Shown: positions 17,895-25,677 of the stretch, in pieces | Numbering within the stretch: position 1 is the first letter of the stretch | How the letters are laid out: every line of letters starts with the position of its first letter | From: Nitrosomonas marina | GTDB lineage: Bacteria; Pseudomonadota; Gammaproteobacteria; Burkholderiales; Nitrosomonadaceae | Assembly: GCF_900111605.1 (NCBI RefSeq) | Contig: NZ_FOIA01000028.1 | Location: forward strand, 1 to 47,722 | DNA: 47,722 nt | Direction: 5' to 3' | Notes under the pieces: generated by a model | Database searches by the model: none | Seen by the model: only the letters and a program-made list of their open reading frames with translations | What the model was told of the DNA's origin: nothing | Position numbers and translations under genes: made by a program

Positions 17895-18413
17895 TTATCC
17901 CCTCAATGGCGGAAGCGATTCCGTGTGAACAATAAATTTCAACGCCAATCCGTTGTTGCACCAGCGTTCGCCACGTGGTTTGGGGCCATCATTAAATACA
18001 TGCCCCTGATGCCCGCCACATCGTGCGCAGTGATATTCAGTGCGTGGAATGATAAGTTTGTAATCCTTTTTGGTGCCGGTATGTCCAGCAATTGGTTGTG
18101 TGAAGCTCGGCCATCCGGTACCGCTGTCGTATTTATACTGACTTTCAAATAAAGGCAAATAGCAAGCTGCACAAATATATGTGCCTTCGCGGTATTCGTC
18201 ATTAAGTGCGCTGCTGCCGGGTGGTTCGGTATGTTCCTCGAACAATATCTTATAAGCTTCCGGTGAAATCATATCGCGCCACGCTGTATGCGGTTTCTTC
18301 AAACGTTGGACTGTCGCAGGCGTTATTGCCTGTGCCTGTCTTGAAGGGTAAAAAACAGCCAATGGTGACAATGCCGTCACGCCTGCACCGATCAGGAAAG
18401 TTCTTCTTTTCAT
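17895..18413 (-). CDS. msrB: Peptide-methionine (R)-S-oxide reductase MsrB with Tat-type signal
   Basis: MsrB reduces the R-epimer of methionine sulfoxide. The 172-aa sequence has both zinc-binding CxxC pairs (Cys81/Cys84 and Cys129/Cys132), SGTGWPSF, GHQGHVF, and the catalytic cysteine Cys152 in RWCNNGLALKF. The N-terminus MKRRTFLIGAG followed by a hydrophobic stretch and AQA is a twin-arginine signal, so export to the periplasm is predicted. It is the first gene of msrB-msrA-roxA, with a perfect ribosome-binding site (GGAGG, plus-strand 18418-18422). Confidence 0.93.
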   Translation of the reverse strand: MKRRTFLIGAGVTALSPLAVFYPSRQAQAITPATVQRLKKPHTAWRDMISPEAYKILFEEHTEPPGSSALNDEYREGTYICAACYLPLFESQYKYDSGTGWPSFTQPIAGHTGTKKDYKLIIPRTEYHCARCGGHQGHVFNDGPKPRGERWCNNGLALKFIVHTESLPPLRG

Positions 18414-18738
18414 GTTTCCTCCGTATCTTCTTGCGCTGAAATTTGCCGGGTAAACTACGCGAAATTATTCGTGCAGTACACACCGCGAGCAGTGCCAGGT
18501 TTTATTTATTTAACTTCTTTTTTATTTTGCTCATTGAACGCAGCAACCGTGCATTATGCTTTGAAAATAAATTAAGTTACTGCTGTTTGACACATAAAAA
18601 TGATTTGAGTTTTTTACCGCTGGAAAAACACGGCAGGGTTGTTGAAAAGTGATAATAACAGCTCAAAATGCATTGATGCCTGCAGATTCAAAGCTAAATC
18701 CTGTATCATCACGTTTTAAAACTTTTTTTTATGCTTAC
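18414..18738. other. Divergent intergenic region between msrB and accA
   Basis: This region must carry the promoters of msrB-msrA-roxA (minus) and accA (plus). A consensus -35 (TTGACA, 18587-18592) is present on the plus strand, but no good -10 lies 16-18 bases beyond it. An open frame runs into accA from GTG 18649, but its first 30 codons lack family similarity. No terminator or small gene was seen. Confidence 0.4.
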
Positions 18739-19707
18739 ATGAAAATCACTTTTCTGGATTTTGAGCAGAGTATTGCAGAGTTTGAATCAAAAATTGAAGA
18801 ACTGCGATTCGCCCAGGAGGATTCCGCGCTGGATATTTCAGCAGAAATTGAGCGACTGAAGACAAAAAGTGAAGCTTTGACCAAAAGTGTTTACGCGAAA
18901 CTGACGCCATGGCAGATTTCGCAAGTTGCAAGACACCCGCAGCGGCCTTATACACTTGATTATATTGAACATATTTTTTCAGACTTTGAGGAGTTGCACG
19001 GCGACCGTAACTTCGCTGACGACCATGCCATTGTTGGTGGGCTGGCACGTTTTAATGGTCATGCAGTAATGGTGATTGGCCATCAGAAAGGGCGGGATAC
19101 GCGAGAGAAGATTCATCGAAATTTCGGTATGCCAAAACCGGAAGGATACCGTAAGGCATTGCGATTAATGCGTTTGGCCGAGAAATTTTCCATACCCCTG
19201 ATTACCTTTATTGATACCCCGGGTGCATATCCTGGTATAGATGCTGAAGAACGCGGGCAATCCGAGGCGATCGGAAAAAACCTGTATGTGATGGCTGAAC
19301 TCAACGTGCCTATAGTGTGCATCGTCATTGGTGAAGGCGGTTCGGGTGGTGCACTGGCGATCGCCGTCGGTGACATGGTACATATGCTGCAATACGCCAC
19401 TTACTCAGTCATATCACCTGAAGGATGTGCGTCGATACTCTGGAAAAGCGCGGATAAAGCGCCAGAGGCGGCAGAAATAATGGGCATCACTGCCGAGCGG
19501 CTTAAAGCAGCGCATTTAATTGACAGTATTGTTGTCGAACCGGTTGGCGGTGCACACCGCAACTATCCCGCTATGATGCAATCTGTAAAATCTGTGATAC
19601 AGGATTCACTCAGAAAGCTGCAGGGTTATTCTGGTGATGCGCTTATTGAGAAGCGTCTGGAACGATTGATGATGTATGGTTCGTTCAAGGAGGAAAAAGT
19701 CGAATAA
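18739..19707 (+). CDS. accA: Acetyl-CoA carboxylase carboxyltransferase subunit alpha
   Basis: AccA and AccD form the carboxyltransferase that moves the carboxyl group from biotin to acetyl-CoA, the first step of fatty-acid synthesis. The 322-aa product (E. coli 319) starts [19 protein letters not shown] as the family does, and carries [23 protein letters not shown] and [11 protein letters not shown]. The ATG at 18739 was chosen by homology over the longer open frame. It is preceded by a T-rich run with no evident Shine-Dalgarno, which is unusual for this window. tilS overlaps the 3' end by 32 bases. Confidence 0.94.
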   Translation: MKITFLDFEQSIAEFESKIEELRFAQEDSALDISAEIERLKTKSEALTKSVYAKLTPWQISQVARHPQRPYTLDYIEHIFSDFEELHGDRNFADDHAIVGGLARFNGHAVMVIGHQKGRDTREKIHRNFGMPKPEGYRKALRLMRLAEKFSIPLITFIDTPGAYPGIDAEERGQSEAIGKNLYVMAELNVPIVCIVIGEGGSGGALAIAVGDMVHMLQYATYSVISPEGCASILWKSADKAPEAAEIMGITAERLKAAHLIDSIVVEPVGGAHRNYPAMMQSVKSVIQDSLRKLQGYSGDALIEKRLERLMMYGSFKEEKVE

Positions 19708-21049
19708 TACAGATTATCTGGTAGACGATGTCGAAACAGTATTACGGGCAACCACCAAGCCGGGAGATCGCCTGACTGTCGGTCTGAGCGGCGGTGTCGA
19801 TTCAATCGTACTGCTTGATGTGTTATCGATAGTATCCAGGCGCATGCCGTTTGAATTATCTGCAGTGCACGTGAATCATGGAATCAGCTCACAGAGTAAA
19901 GCCTGGAGTCATTTTTGTTGTCGTCAATGCTATGGATACGATATTCCTGTTTTGGTTGCGTACCTGAAAGTTGAGAAACCCCGGGGAATGAGTCTTGAAG
20001 CTGTTGCGAGAGAAAAAAGATATCGCATTTTCAGTCAATTGAATGGAGACTATCTGGTATTGGCGCAGCATCGGGACGATCAGGTGGAAACACTGCTGTT
20101 GCAACTGCTACGCGGCGCGGGTGTCAGGGGATTGAGCGCCATGCCTGTCATGCGCAAGCAGGCTGAACATACGGCGCCAACAATTTTAAGGCCGCTTCTA
20201 AACGTGCCTCGCGCTGATATTGTTAGCTATGCGCGCCGGCATGGACTGAACTGGATTCATGACGAAAGCAATGATGACCGGAATTTTAACCGAAACTTTC
20301 TTCGCCATGAGTTATTGCCGGTCTTGCGCAGGCGTTTTCCGGCTTATTCGAAGACGCTGCTGCGATCCAGCCGGCATATGGCCGAGGCGGCCCTATTGCT
20401 CGACGAACTGGCAGCAATGGATGCAAAAAGCTGCCTGAATGGCGACAATCTATATGTCCCTGCACTGCGTGAACTCAATCTGCCGCGCGCCAGAAATCTG
20501 ATACGGTTTATGTTACACAGACATAATATCCAACTGCCGGCAACGGTCAAGCTTGACGAGATACTGAACCAGCTGCGTTGCGCCAAAAAAGACACACAAT
20601 TGCGGGTAGTGATCGACAATGCCGAAATTCGATATTTTAAGGACCGTATGTATATCCTGCCTGTGCAAAAACCGCCACCCAGACATTTTCAGCATACATG
20701 GCAAGGGGAACAGTGCATGCAGCTTGCGGAACTGGGTGGCTCGCTACGTTTTGTATCGATACAGGGCAGGGGGCTGAGCGCGTTCAAATTAAGGCAGGAA
20801 ACGGTGTGCATCCGGGTACGAGAGGGCGGTGAACACTTTACACCCGATTGTAAGCGGCCGCGACGCAGTTTGAAGAACCTGATGCAGGAGGCCGCTATTC
20901 CACCCTGGCAGCGATGTTCCATACCATTAATTTTCTGCGGCGAGAAGCTGGCGTGGGTGCCGGGTATTGGCGCAGATTGTGAATTGCAGGCTACGCCCCA
21001 AGAGATGGGAATTGTGCCCGAATGGCTACCGGAAAATCCCGGGGAATAA
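19676..21049 (+). CDS. tilS: tRNA(Ile)-lysidine synthetase
   Basis: TilS attaches lysine to C34 of the minor tRNA-Ile(CAU), changing decoding from AUG to AUA. The 457-aa product carries the PP-loop ATP motif SGGVDS (38-43), HVNHG near 63, [18 protein letters not shown] near 126-143, the [21 protein letters not shown] stretch near 197-217, and a C-terminal TilS substrate-binding domain with GEHF. It overlaps accA by 32 bases. The AGGAGG at 19688-19693 lies inside the first codons and no start codon follows at proper spacing, so the exact start is uncertain. Confidence 0.93.
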   Translation: MVRSRRKKSNNTDYLVDDVETVLRATTKPGDRLTVGLSGGVDSIVLLDVLSIVSRRMPFELSAVHVNHGISSQSKAWSHFCCRQCYGYDIPVLVAYLKVEKPRGMSLEAVAREKRYRIFSQLNGDYLVLAQHRDDQVETLLLQLLRGAGVRGLSAMPVMRKQAEHTAPTILRPLLNVPRADIVSYARRHGLNWIHDESNDDRNFNRNFLRHELLPVLRRRFPAYSKTLLRSSRHMAEAALLLDELAAMDAKSCLNGDNLYVPALRELNLPRARNLIRFMLHRHNIQLPATVKLDEILNQLRCAKKDTQLRVVIDNAEIRYFKDRMYILPVQKPPPRHFQHTWQGEQCMQLAELGGSLRFVSIQGRGLSAFKLRQETVCIRVREGGEHFTPDCKRPRRSLKNLMQEAAIPPWQRCSIPLIFCGEKLAWVPGIGADCELQATPQEMGIVPEWLPENPGE

Positions 21050-21079
21050 TTTTTTCGTGGTTAACTATAGGCAGATTAT

Positions 21080-22165
21080 ATGATTTTAGTGACAGGCGGG
21101 GCGGGTTTCATCGGTTCAAATTTCATTCGGGAGTGGTTGATGCACTCAAATGAGACCGTTATCAATCTGGACAAATTGACGTACGCGGGAAATCTGCAGA
21201 ATTTGGCGTCGATATCGAATGACAGCCGTTATATTTTTATACAGGGGGATATCGGCTGTCAGGAGCTTGTATCAGGGCTGCTTGAGCAGTATTGTCCAAG
21301 AGCGGTGATCAACCTTGCGGCCGAGAGCCATGTCGATCGGTCGATCCACGGGCCCGGTGAATTCATTCAGACTAATATTGTAGGCACGTTCCAGCTGCTT
21401 GAAACGGTTCATGCGCACTGGTTAACGCTTGATGGGCAGGCAAAATGCGGTTTCCGTTTTCTGCATGTCTCGACTGACGAAGTGTTTGGCTCTCTGGAGT
21501 CGGAAGAAGCGGCCTTTACGGAAACGCACCGATATCAGCCGAGCAGCCCGTATTCAGCCAGCAAAGCATCCAGTGACCATCTGGTCAATGCGTATCACAA
21601 AACGTACGGTTTGCCGACACTGATGACAAATTGCTCCAATAACTACGGGCCATACCAGTTTCCGGAAAAACTGATTCCACTTATGATCACTAACGCTCTT
21701 GTTGGCAAGGCGATGCCTGTTTATGGTGATGGCAGGCAAATACGCGACTGGCTATATGTATCCGATCACTGCAGTGCGCTGCGTCGTGTGCTGGAGACCG
21801 GAAGGCCGGGTGAAACATATAATATCGGGGGGTGGAACGAAAAACGAAATATCGACATTGTGCAAACCATCTGTGCATTGTTGCAGGAATTGGTCGTGCC
21901 ATCCCCAGTTGGTGACTATCACAAACTGATCACGTATGTGGCGGATCGGCCGGGTCACGACACACGTTACGCCATTGATGCCCGCAAAATAGAGCGTGAA
22001 TTGAACTGGAAGCCCGCTGAAACATTTGACAGTGGTATTCGCAAAACAGTGCAATGGTATCTGGACAATCAGGACTGGATAGCCAGTGTTCAGACCGGCA
22101 GCTACCGTCAGTGGATTGACCAGCATTATGGTCGGAGCGTTCATGAAAATACTGCTGTTCGGTAA
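21080..22165 (+). CDS. rfbB: dTDP-glucose 4,6-dehydratase
   Basis: RfbB (RmlB) converts dTDP-glucose to dTDP-4-keto-6-deoxyglucose in dTDP-L-rhamnose synthesis. The 361-aa extended-SDR protein begins with the NAD motif [11 protein letters not shown] (5-15). It contains the STDEVFG segment with the catalytic Asp/Glu pair and Tyr158/Lys162 in YSASK, plus the family blocks [10 protein letters not shown] and [15 protein letters not shown]. It starts 30 bases after tilS and overlaps rfbD by 23 bases. rfbA and rfbC are not in this window. Confidence 0.96.
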   Translation: MILVTGGAGFIGSNFIREWLMHSNETVINLDKLTYAGNLQNLASISNDSRYIFIQGDIGCQELVSGLLEQYCPRAVINLAAESHVDRSIHGPGEFIQTNIVGTFQLLETVHAHWLTLDGQAKCGFRFLHVSTDEVFGSLESEEAAFTETHRYQPSSPYSASKASSDHLVNAYHKTYGLPTLMTNCSNNYGPYQFPEKLIPLMITNALVGKAMPVYGDGRQIRDWLYVSDHCSALRRVLETGRPGETYNIGGWNEKRNIDIVQTICALLQELVVPSPVGDYHKLITYVADRPGHDTRYAIDARKIERELNWKPAETFDSGIRKTVQWYLDNQDWIASVQTGSYRQWIDQHYGRSVHENTAVR

Positions 22166-23075
22166 AAATGGCCAGGTTGGCTGGGAGTTGCAGCGCAGCC
22201 TGGCGCCGCTGGCTGCGCCGGTTCAGTTGATTGTTCTGGGATCGGACAGTTCTGTTTTATGCGGTAATCTGACGAAACTCAAGGGTATTCGCCAGACAGT
22301 AGAAACTGTCAGGCCGGACATCATTATCAATGCGTCGGCGTACACCGCGGTTGATAAAGCGGAGCAGGAACCCGAACTGGCGCAAATCATCAATGCCGAG
22401 GCACCGGCTGTGCTCGCCGATGAAGCCCGGCGGATAAAAGCATGGCTGATTCACTATTCGACTGATTATGTGTTTGACGGTAGTGGTGACCAGCCCCGAA
22501 CAGAAACTGCAGCGGCAAATCCGCTGAGCGTATACGGCAAAACCAAATTGAGTGGGGAAAAACATATCATCGCATCAGGTTGTGCGCATATCATTTTGCG
22601 CACCAGCTGGGTATATGCCACTTATGGCAACAATTTTGTCAAGACCATGCTCAGGCTCGCCCGAGAACGCGATCAACTGCGAGTTGTTGACGATCAGTTC
22701 GGCGCTCCAACGGGCGCTGAACTGATCGCTGATGTGACTGCGCATATTATTCACGCGTTACATACCCGAAAAAAAGAATCTTCTGTCAGCGGACTGTATC
22801 ATCTGACCGCGCAAGGCTGCATATCCTGGTTCGGATTTGCGCATTTTATTCTTGCTCATGCGGCCAAAACCGGTTTGCCCTTGAACGTACTGCCGCAGGC
22901 TTTGCATCCGATTCCCAGTAGTGATTATCCGACACCGGCAAAACGTCCATTAAATTCACGGCTGGATACAGCAAAGATTCAGAAAACGTTCAACCTGTAT
23001 CTGCCTGAATGGCAGCACGGTGTGTCCAGAGTGCTGACTGAATTACTAGTCGATTCTGTCTTTGTTACCCGATAA
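22143..23075 (+). CDS. rfbD: dTDP-4-dehydrorhamnose reductase
   Basis: RfbD (RmlD) performs the final NAD(P)H-dependent reduction to dTDP-L-rhamnose. The 310-aa product starts [17 protein letters not shown], the usual N-terminal dinucleotide motif. It carries [21 protein letters not shown] and Tyr131/Lys135 in YGKTK. The ATG at 22143 was chosen because it places the nucleotide motif at the N-terminus, as in the family; the open frame extends further upstream. Overlap of 23 bases with rfbB indicates translational coupling. Confidence 0.95.
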   Translation: MKILLFGKNGQVGWELQRSLAPLAAPVQLIVLGSDSSVLCGNLTKLKGIRQTVETVRPDIIINASAYTAVDKAEQEPELAQIINAEAPAVLADEARRIKAWLIHYSTDYVFDGSGDQPRTETAAANPLSVYGKTKLSGEKHIIASGCAHIILRTSWVYATYGNNFVKTMLRLARERDQLRVVDDQFGAPTGAELIADVTAHIIHALHTRKKESSVSGLYHLTAQGCISWFGFAHFILAHAAKTGLPLNVLPQALHPIPSSDYPTPAKRPLNSRLDTAKIQKTFNLYLPEWQHGVSRVLTELLVDSVFVTR

Positions 23076-23092
23076 ATATTACTAATTTGTTA

Positions 23093-23121
23093 ATGTAATA
23101 TAAATGTAACACTACTGTAAT
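23093..23121 (+). promoter_or_regulatory. Pho-box-like repeats upstream of the porin gene
   Basis: Three 7-base direct repeats, ATGTAAT (23093), ATGTAAC (23104) and CTGTAAT (23115), recur at exactly 11-base intervals. This is the geometry of PhoB binding sites (CTGTCAT half-sites with 4-base spacers). The third could instead be a -10 element (TGTAAT, 5/6 to TATAAT). The array ends 33 bases before the ATG of an OprO/OprP-type porin, a known Pho-regulon class in Pseudomonas. Confidence 0.65.
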
Positions 23122-23154
23122 AACCTTCTCTCCGGAATTTTCACTGGAGAAAAC

Positions 23155-24657
23155 ATGAACATTTTTGGACGAAAGGGAAGGGCAAGTCTGTTCGGTTCGG
23201 GACGAAAAATATTGTCGTGCTCTGCGGCAATCCTGTTGTTGACAAATGCTACCTATGTGTTGTCGGCATTGACGCTCTATGTCGATACGAAGACCAATCA
23301 GGTGTATACCACGCCGGGCAAAAACCGGGTAAAGCTGGGCGATTTCGAGCCCGTGAGACAGGCCGAAAATGCAACTGTTCAGGCTGATGAGAAAAACGCG
23401 CAGGCGATTGAGGCGAGAATCGATCATAAGATGCAAGAGCTCAAAGCGCTTGAAGCCAGGCTGGAAGAACAACAGCAGGCAATACAGGCGGCAGCTGAAC
23501 AGCCTGAACCGGTTCTGGTGCCTGAAACCGAGCCGGAAAAAACTGCAGCCAAAGAAGAAACGAAATGGTATGACAAAATCAAGATTGGCGGATATACGCA
23601 GTTTCGTCAAAGTGCCGGCCTAGGTGGTGATCTGGAAAATCTGTCGTCGCCCGGTGACAAATCGATCGAAGAGGATACCAATTATTTCATTCGTCGTGCA
23701 CGCCTGGTATTCCAGGGCGATATCACTGATCATTTGAAGCTTTATATGCAGACAGAATTTGCAGGCGGCGATGTTTCGGTGCGTGATATGTATGGCGACC
23801 TGTACTTCGATAAGAAAAAGGAGTTTCGCGTGCGTCCGGGTATGTCTAAGATTCCGAACAGTTTCGAATTGTTGCAGTCTAGCCGTGACCGTCTGGCTTT
23901 CGAACGCGCCGACGCGCTCAGTACTGGAGTTCGCAACGAACGGGACACGGGTGTGTTCTTTTACTGGACGCCCGAACATATCCAGAAGCGTTTCAGTTTC
24001 CTGAGAAAAGGACTTAAGGGGTCGGGAGATTATGGCGTAATCGGCTTGGGCGCGTATACTGGCCAGGGTATTAACGAACGCGACAAGAACGACAACCTGC
24101 ACTTTGCCGCGCGGCTGACATATCCGTTCCAGTTCAGTAACGGGCAGATTTTCGAAGCTGGCGTGTATGGTTACACCGGTCGTTTTGTGCCGACTGTCGC
24201 GGCAAACGCCGATGCCGGCATTCTCGCAGCGCCGGTCTTCAATAAAAAAGGTTATCGTGATGCACGTATCGGGCTTCATGCGATTTTATATCCGCAGCCA
24301 TTTGGTCTCCAGGCTGAATGGAACTGGGGCAAGTCACCACAGTTGAATGATGACAGGACGCGCATCGTATCCGGCGACATCAACGGCGGTTACGTACAGG
24401 CGATGTATAAATACGACAGTTCGTGGGGTCCCCTTATTCCGTATTTCAAGTGGCAAAAATATGATGGTGCGGAGAAGTTCGCGGATAATGCTCCATTTGC
24501 CCGCGTCCGGGAAATCGAAGCGGGGCTGGAATGGCAGATACGGCCGGAAGTTGAATTCGTTATCGCTTATTCGCACATGGACAGAACCAACGTCAAAAAC
24601 CTGATCCATGTGAAAGATGCGAATTTGATGCGGTTTCAATTGCAGTGGAATTATTAG
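23155..24657 (+). CDS. OprO/OprP-family (phosphate-selective) outer-membrane porin
   Basis: The 500-aa protein has a signal peptide (hydrophobic core near 20-38). A charged alpha-helical segment follows (about 70-120, rich in Glu/Gln/Ala), likely a trimeric coiled coil. The rest is a beta-barrel of the porin O/P family: GYTQFRQSAG, NYFIRRARLVFQGDI, LYMQTEFAGGD, RPGMSKIPNSFELLQSSRDRLAFER and a C-terminal aromatic strand ending QLQWNY. OprP and OprO take up phosphate and polyphosphate in Pseudomonas; here the substrate is inferred only from family and the upstream Pho-box-like repeats. The ribosome-binding site TGGAGA precedes the ATG. Confidence 0.88.
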   Translation: MNIFGRKGRASLFGSGRKILSCSAAILLLTNATYVLSALTLYVDTKTNQVYTTPGKNRVKLGDFEPVRQAENATVQADEKNAQAIEARIDHKMQELKALEARLEEQQQAIQAAAEQPEPVLVPETEPEKTAAKEETKWYDKIKIGGYTQFRQSAGLGGDLENLSSPGDKSIEEDTNYFIRRARLVFQGDITDHLKLYMQTEFAGGDVSVRDMYGDLYFDKKKEFRVRPGMSKIPNSFELLQSSRDRLAFERADALSTGVRNERDTGVFFYWTPEHIQKRFSFLRKGLKGSGDYGVIGLGAYTGQGINERDKNDNLHFAARLTYPFQFSNGQIFEAGVYGYTGRFVPTVAANADAGILAAPVFNKKGYRDARIGLHAILYPQPFGLQAEWNWGKSPQLNDDRTRIVSGDINGGYVQAMYKYDSSWGPLIPYFKWQKYDGAEKFADNAPFARVREIEAGLEWQIRPEVEFVIAYSHMDRTNVKNLIHVKDANLMRFQLQWNY

Positions 24658-24703
24658 CCGGTAACTGAGAAACAGTCTGTATAGCCGCTGCCATGTCTGC
24701 AGT

Positions 24704-24749
24704 GGACGAAAACAGGTTTGGCTATTGGTTGAATAACATGTTTTCGTCC
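24704..24749. repeat. 11-base perfect inverted repeat downstream of the porin gene
   Basis: GGACGAAAACA (24704-24714) is the exact reverse complement of TGTTTTCGTCC (24739-24749), with a 24-base spacer. It lies about 45 bases after the porin stop codon. A short T-run (CATTTTTTT) comes about 17 bases later and not immediately after the stem, so a classical terminator is uncertain. It may protect the mRNA 3' end. Confidence 0.6.
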
Positions 24750-24914
24750 GATTCAGTTTCGTATCATTTTTTTCAGCCTAACGCTGCTTATCGATTTTTC
24801 GGCAAACAATATGTCAATCAGGCTGAGCTGTGCGCCATTCGCAAAATGAATTATTGCAAATAACGCTGTCCTGTGACATGTCTGTTGACCGACGTCGCCG
24901 TGTCATCAATGCTT

Positions 24915-25538
24915 TTATCTAGGCGAACAATCGGCAGCTAGCCGTTTTAGAATGGTACGTTCCTCTCTGCTGTATATCAGCCGGTACTTGTCCTTGACAT
25001 GTTGCCAGCGGCGGCCGTATTCGCACCAGAATGATCTGTCTGGCGGCAGCCATTCATGTGGAGCTTTGTCGGATTTGGCCTGGTTGGTGGCATCATCGAC
25101 AACGAGCAGATTGTCGAAATCGTTGGCGAATGTGCGGCGCTGCGCGCGCGTCCAGTTGTCTGCACCATGCCTGTGGGCATGCGCGAGCGGCACGATATGG
25201 TCGATATCGACATCGGAAGCTTTGGTGAATTTCCTGCCGGTGTATGGACCGACCCATACACCAGTCTTGACAGTACACCGACGTGCGTCTTTGAATTGAA
25301 CAGGTATACGGCTGGTTGCAATGAGCATTTCCTGTCGGGTGTTCTGGCAGTCCCTGTCCGCATCAATCCAGTGCGGCCAGTCTTTGCGCTGATAGGGAGT
25401 ACTGGCTGCCTGGATACCGTCGGCTGGTTGTACTTGCTTCGCAAGCTGCTGACAGCCGGACAAAAAAATCAGCGCCAGTAGCGTAAGCGCGGTAGCAAAT
25501 CTGGCCGAGGCCACTGTTTTTCCGAGTTTGCTATGCAT
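24915..25538 (-). CDS. Lipoprotein with HNH-type nuclease domain (DUF1524 / GmrSD C-terminal type)
   Basis: The 207-aa product has a signal peptide with lipobox FLSGC (Cys29), so it is predicted to be membrane-anchored outside the cytoplasm. The remainder is an HNH/His-Me-finger nuclease domain. VDIDHIVPLAHAHRHGADNW (about 110-129) holds the DHIVP metal/catalytic histidine, and NLLVVDDATNQAKSDKAP (about 143-160) holds the Asn and downstream conserved Lys. Such small secreted HNH proteins are widespread and are usually considered extracellular DNases. It faces the porin gene convergently. The role is unproven; nutrient release from DNA is one possibility. Confidence 0.85.
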   Translation of the reverse strand: MHSKLGKTVASARFATALTLLALIFLSGCQQLAKQVQPADGIQAASTPYQRKDWPHWIDADRDCQNTRQEMLIATSRIPVQFKDARRCTVKTGVWVGPYTGRKFTKASDVDIDHIVPLAHAHRHGADNWTRAQRRTFANDFDNLLVVDDATNQAKSDKAPHEWLPPDRSFWCEYGRRWQHVKDKYRLIYSREERTILKRLAADCSPR

Positions 25539-25677
25539 GTTCAGCTACCAGGCTTTATCGCGCGGATGGATTTACCAAAATATATGGGTTATGCTTGAAC
25601 GCCAAACAGCCTTGCTGCAATTCAATGCCGCCGTCTGCGGTTCTGTAATTTGATATGACCTGGATAAATCTGAATAC

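Noticed and set aside
18587..18592. Promoter at consensus TTGACA upstream of accA
   Set aside because: No acceptable -10 hexamer lies 16-18 bases downstream; the following bases are a T-run.
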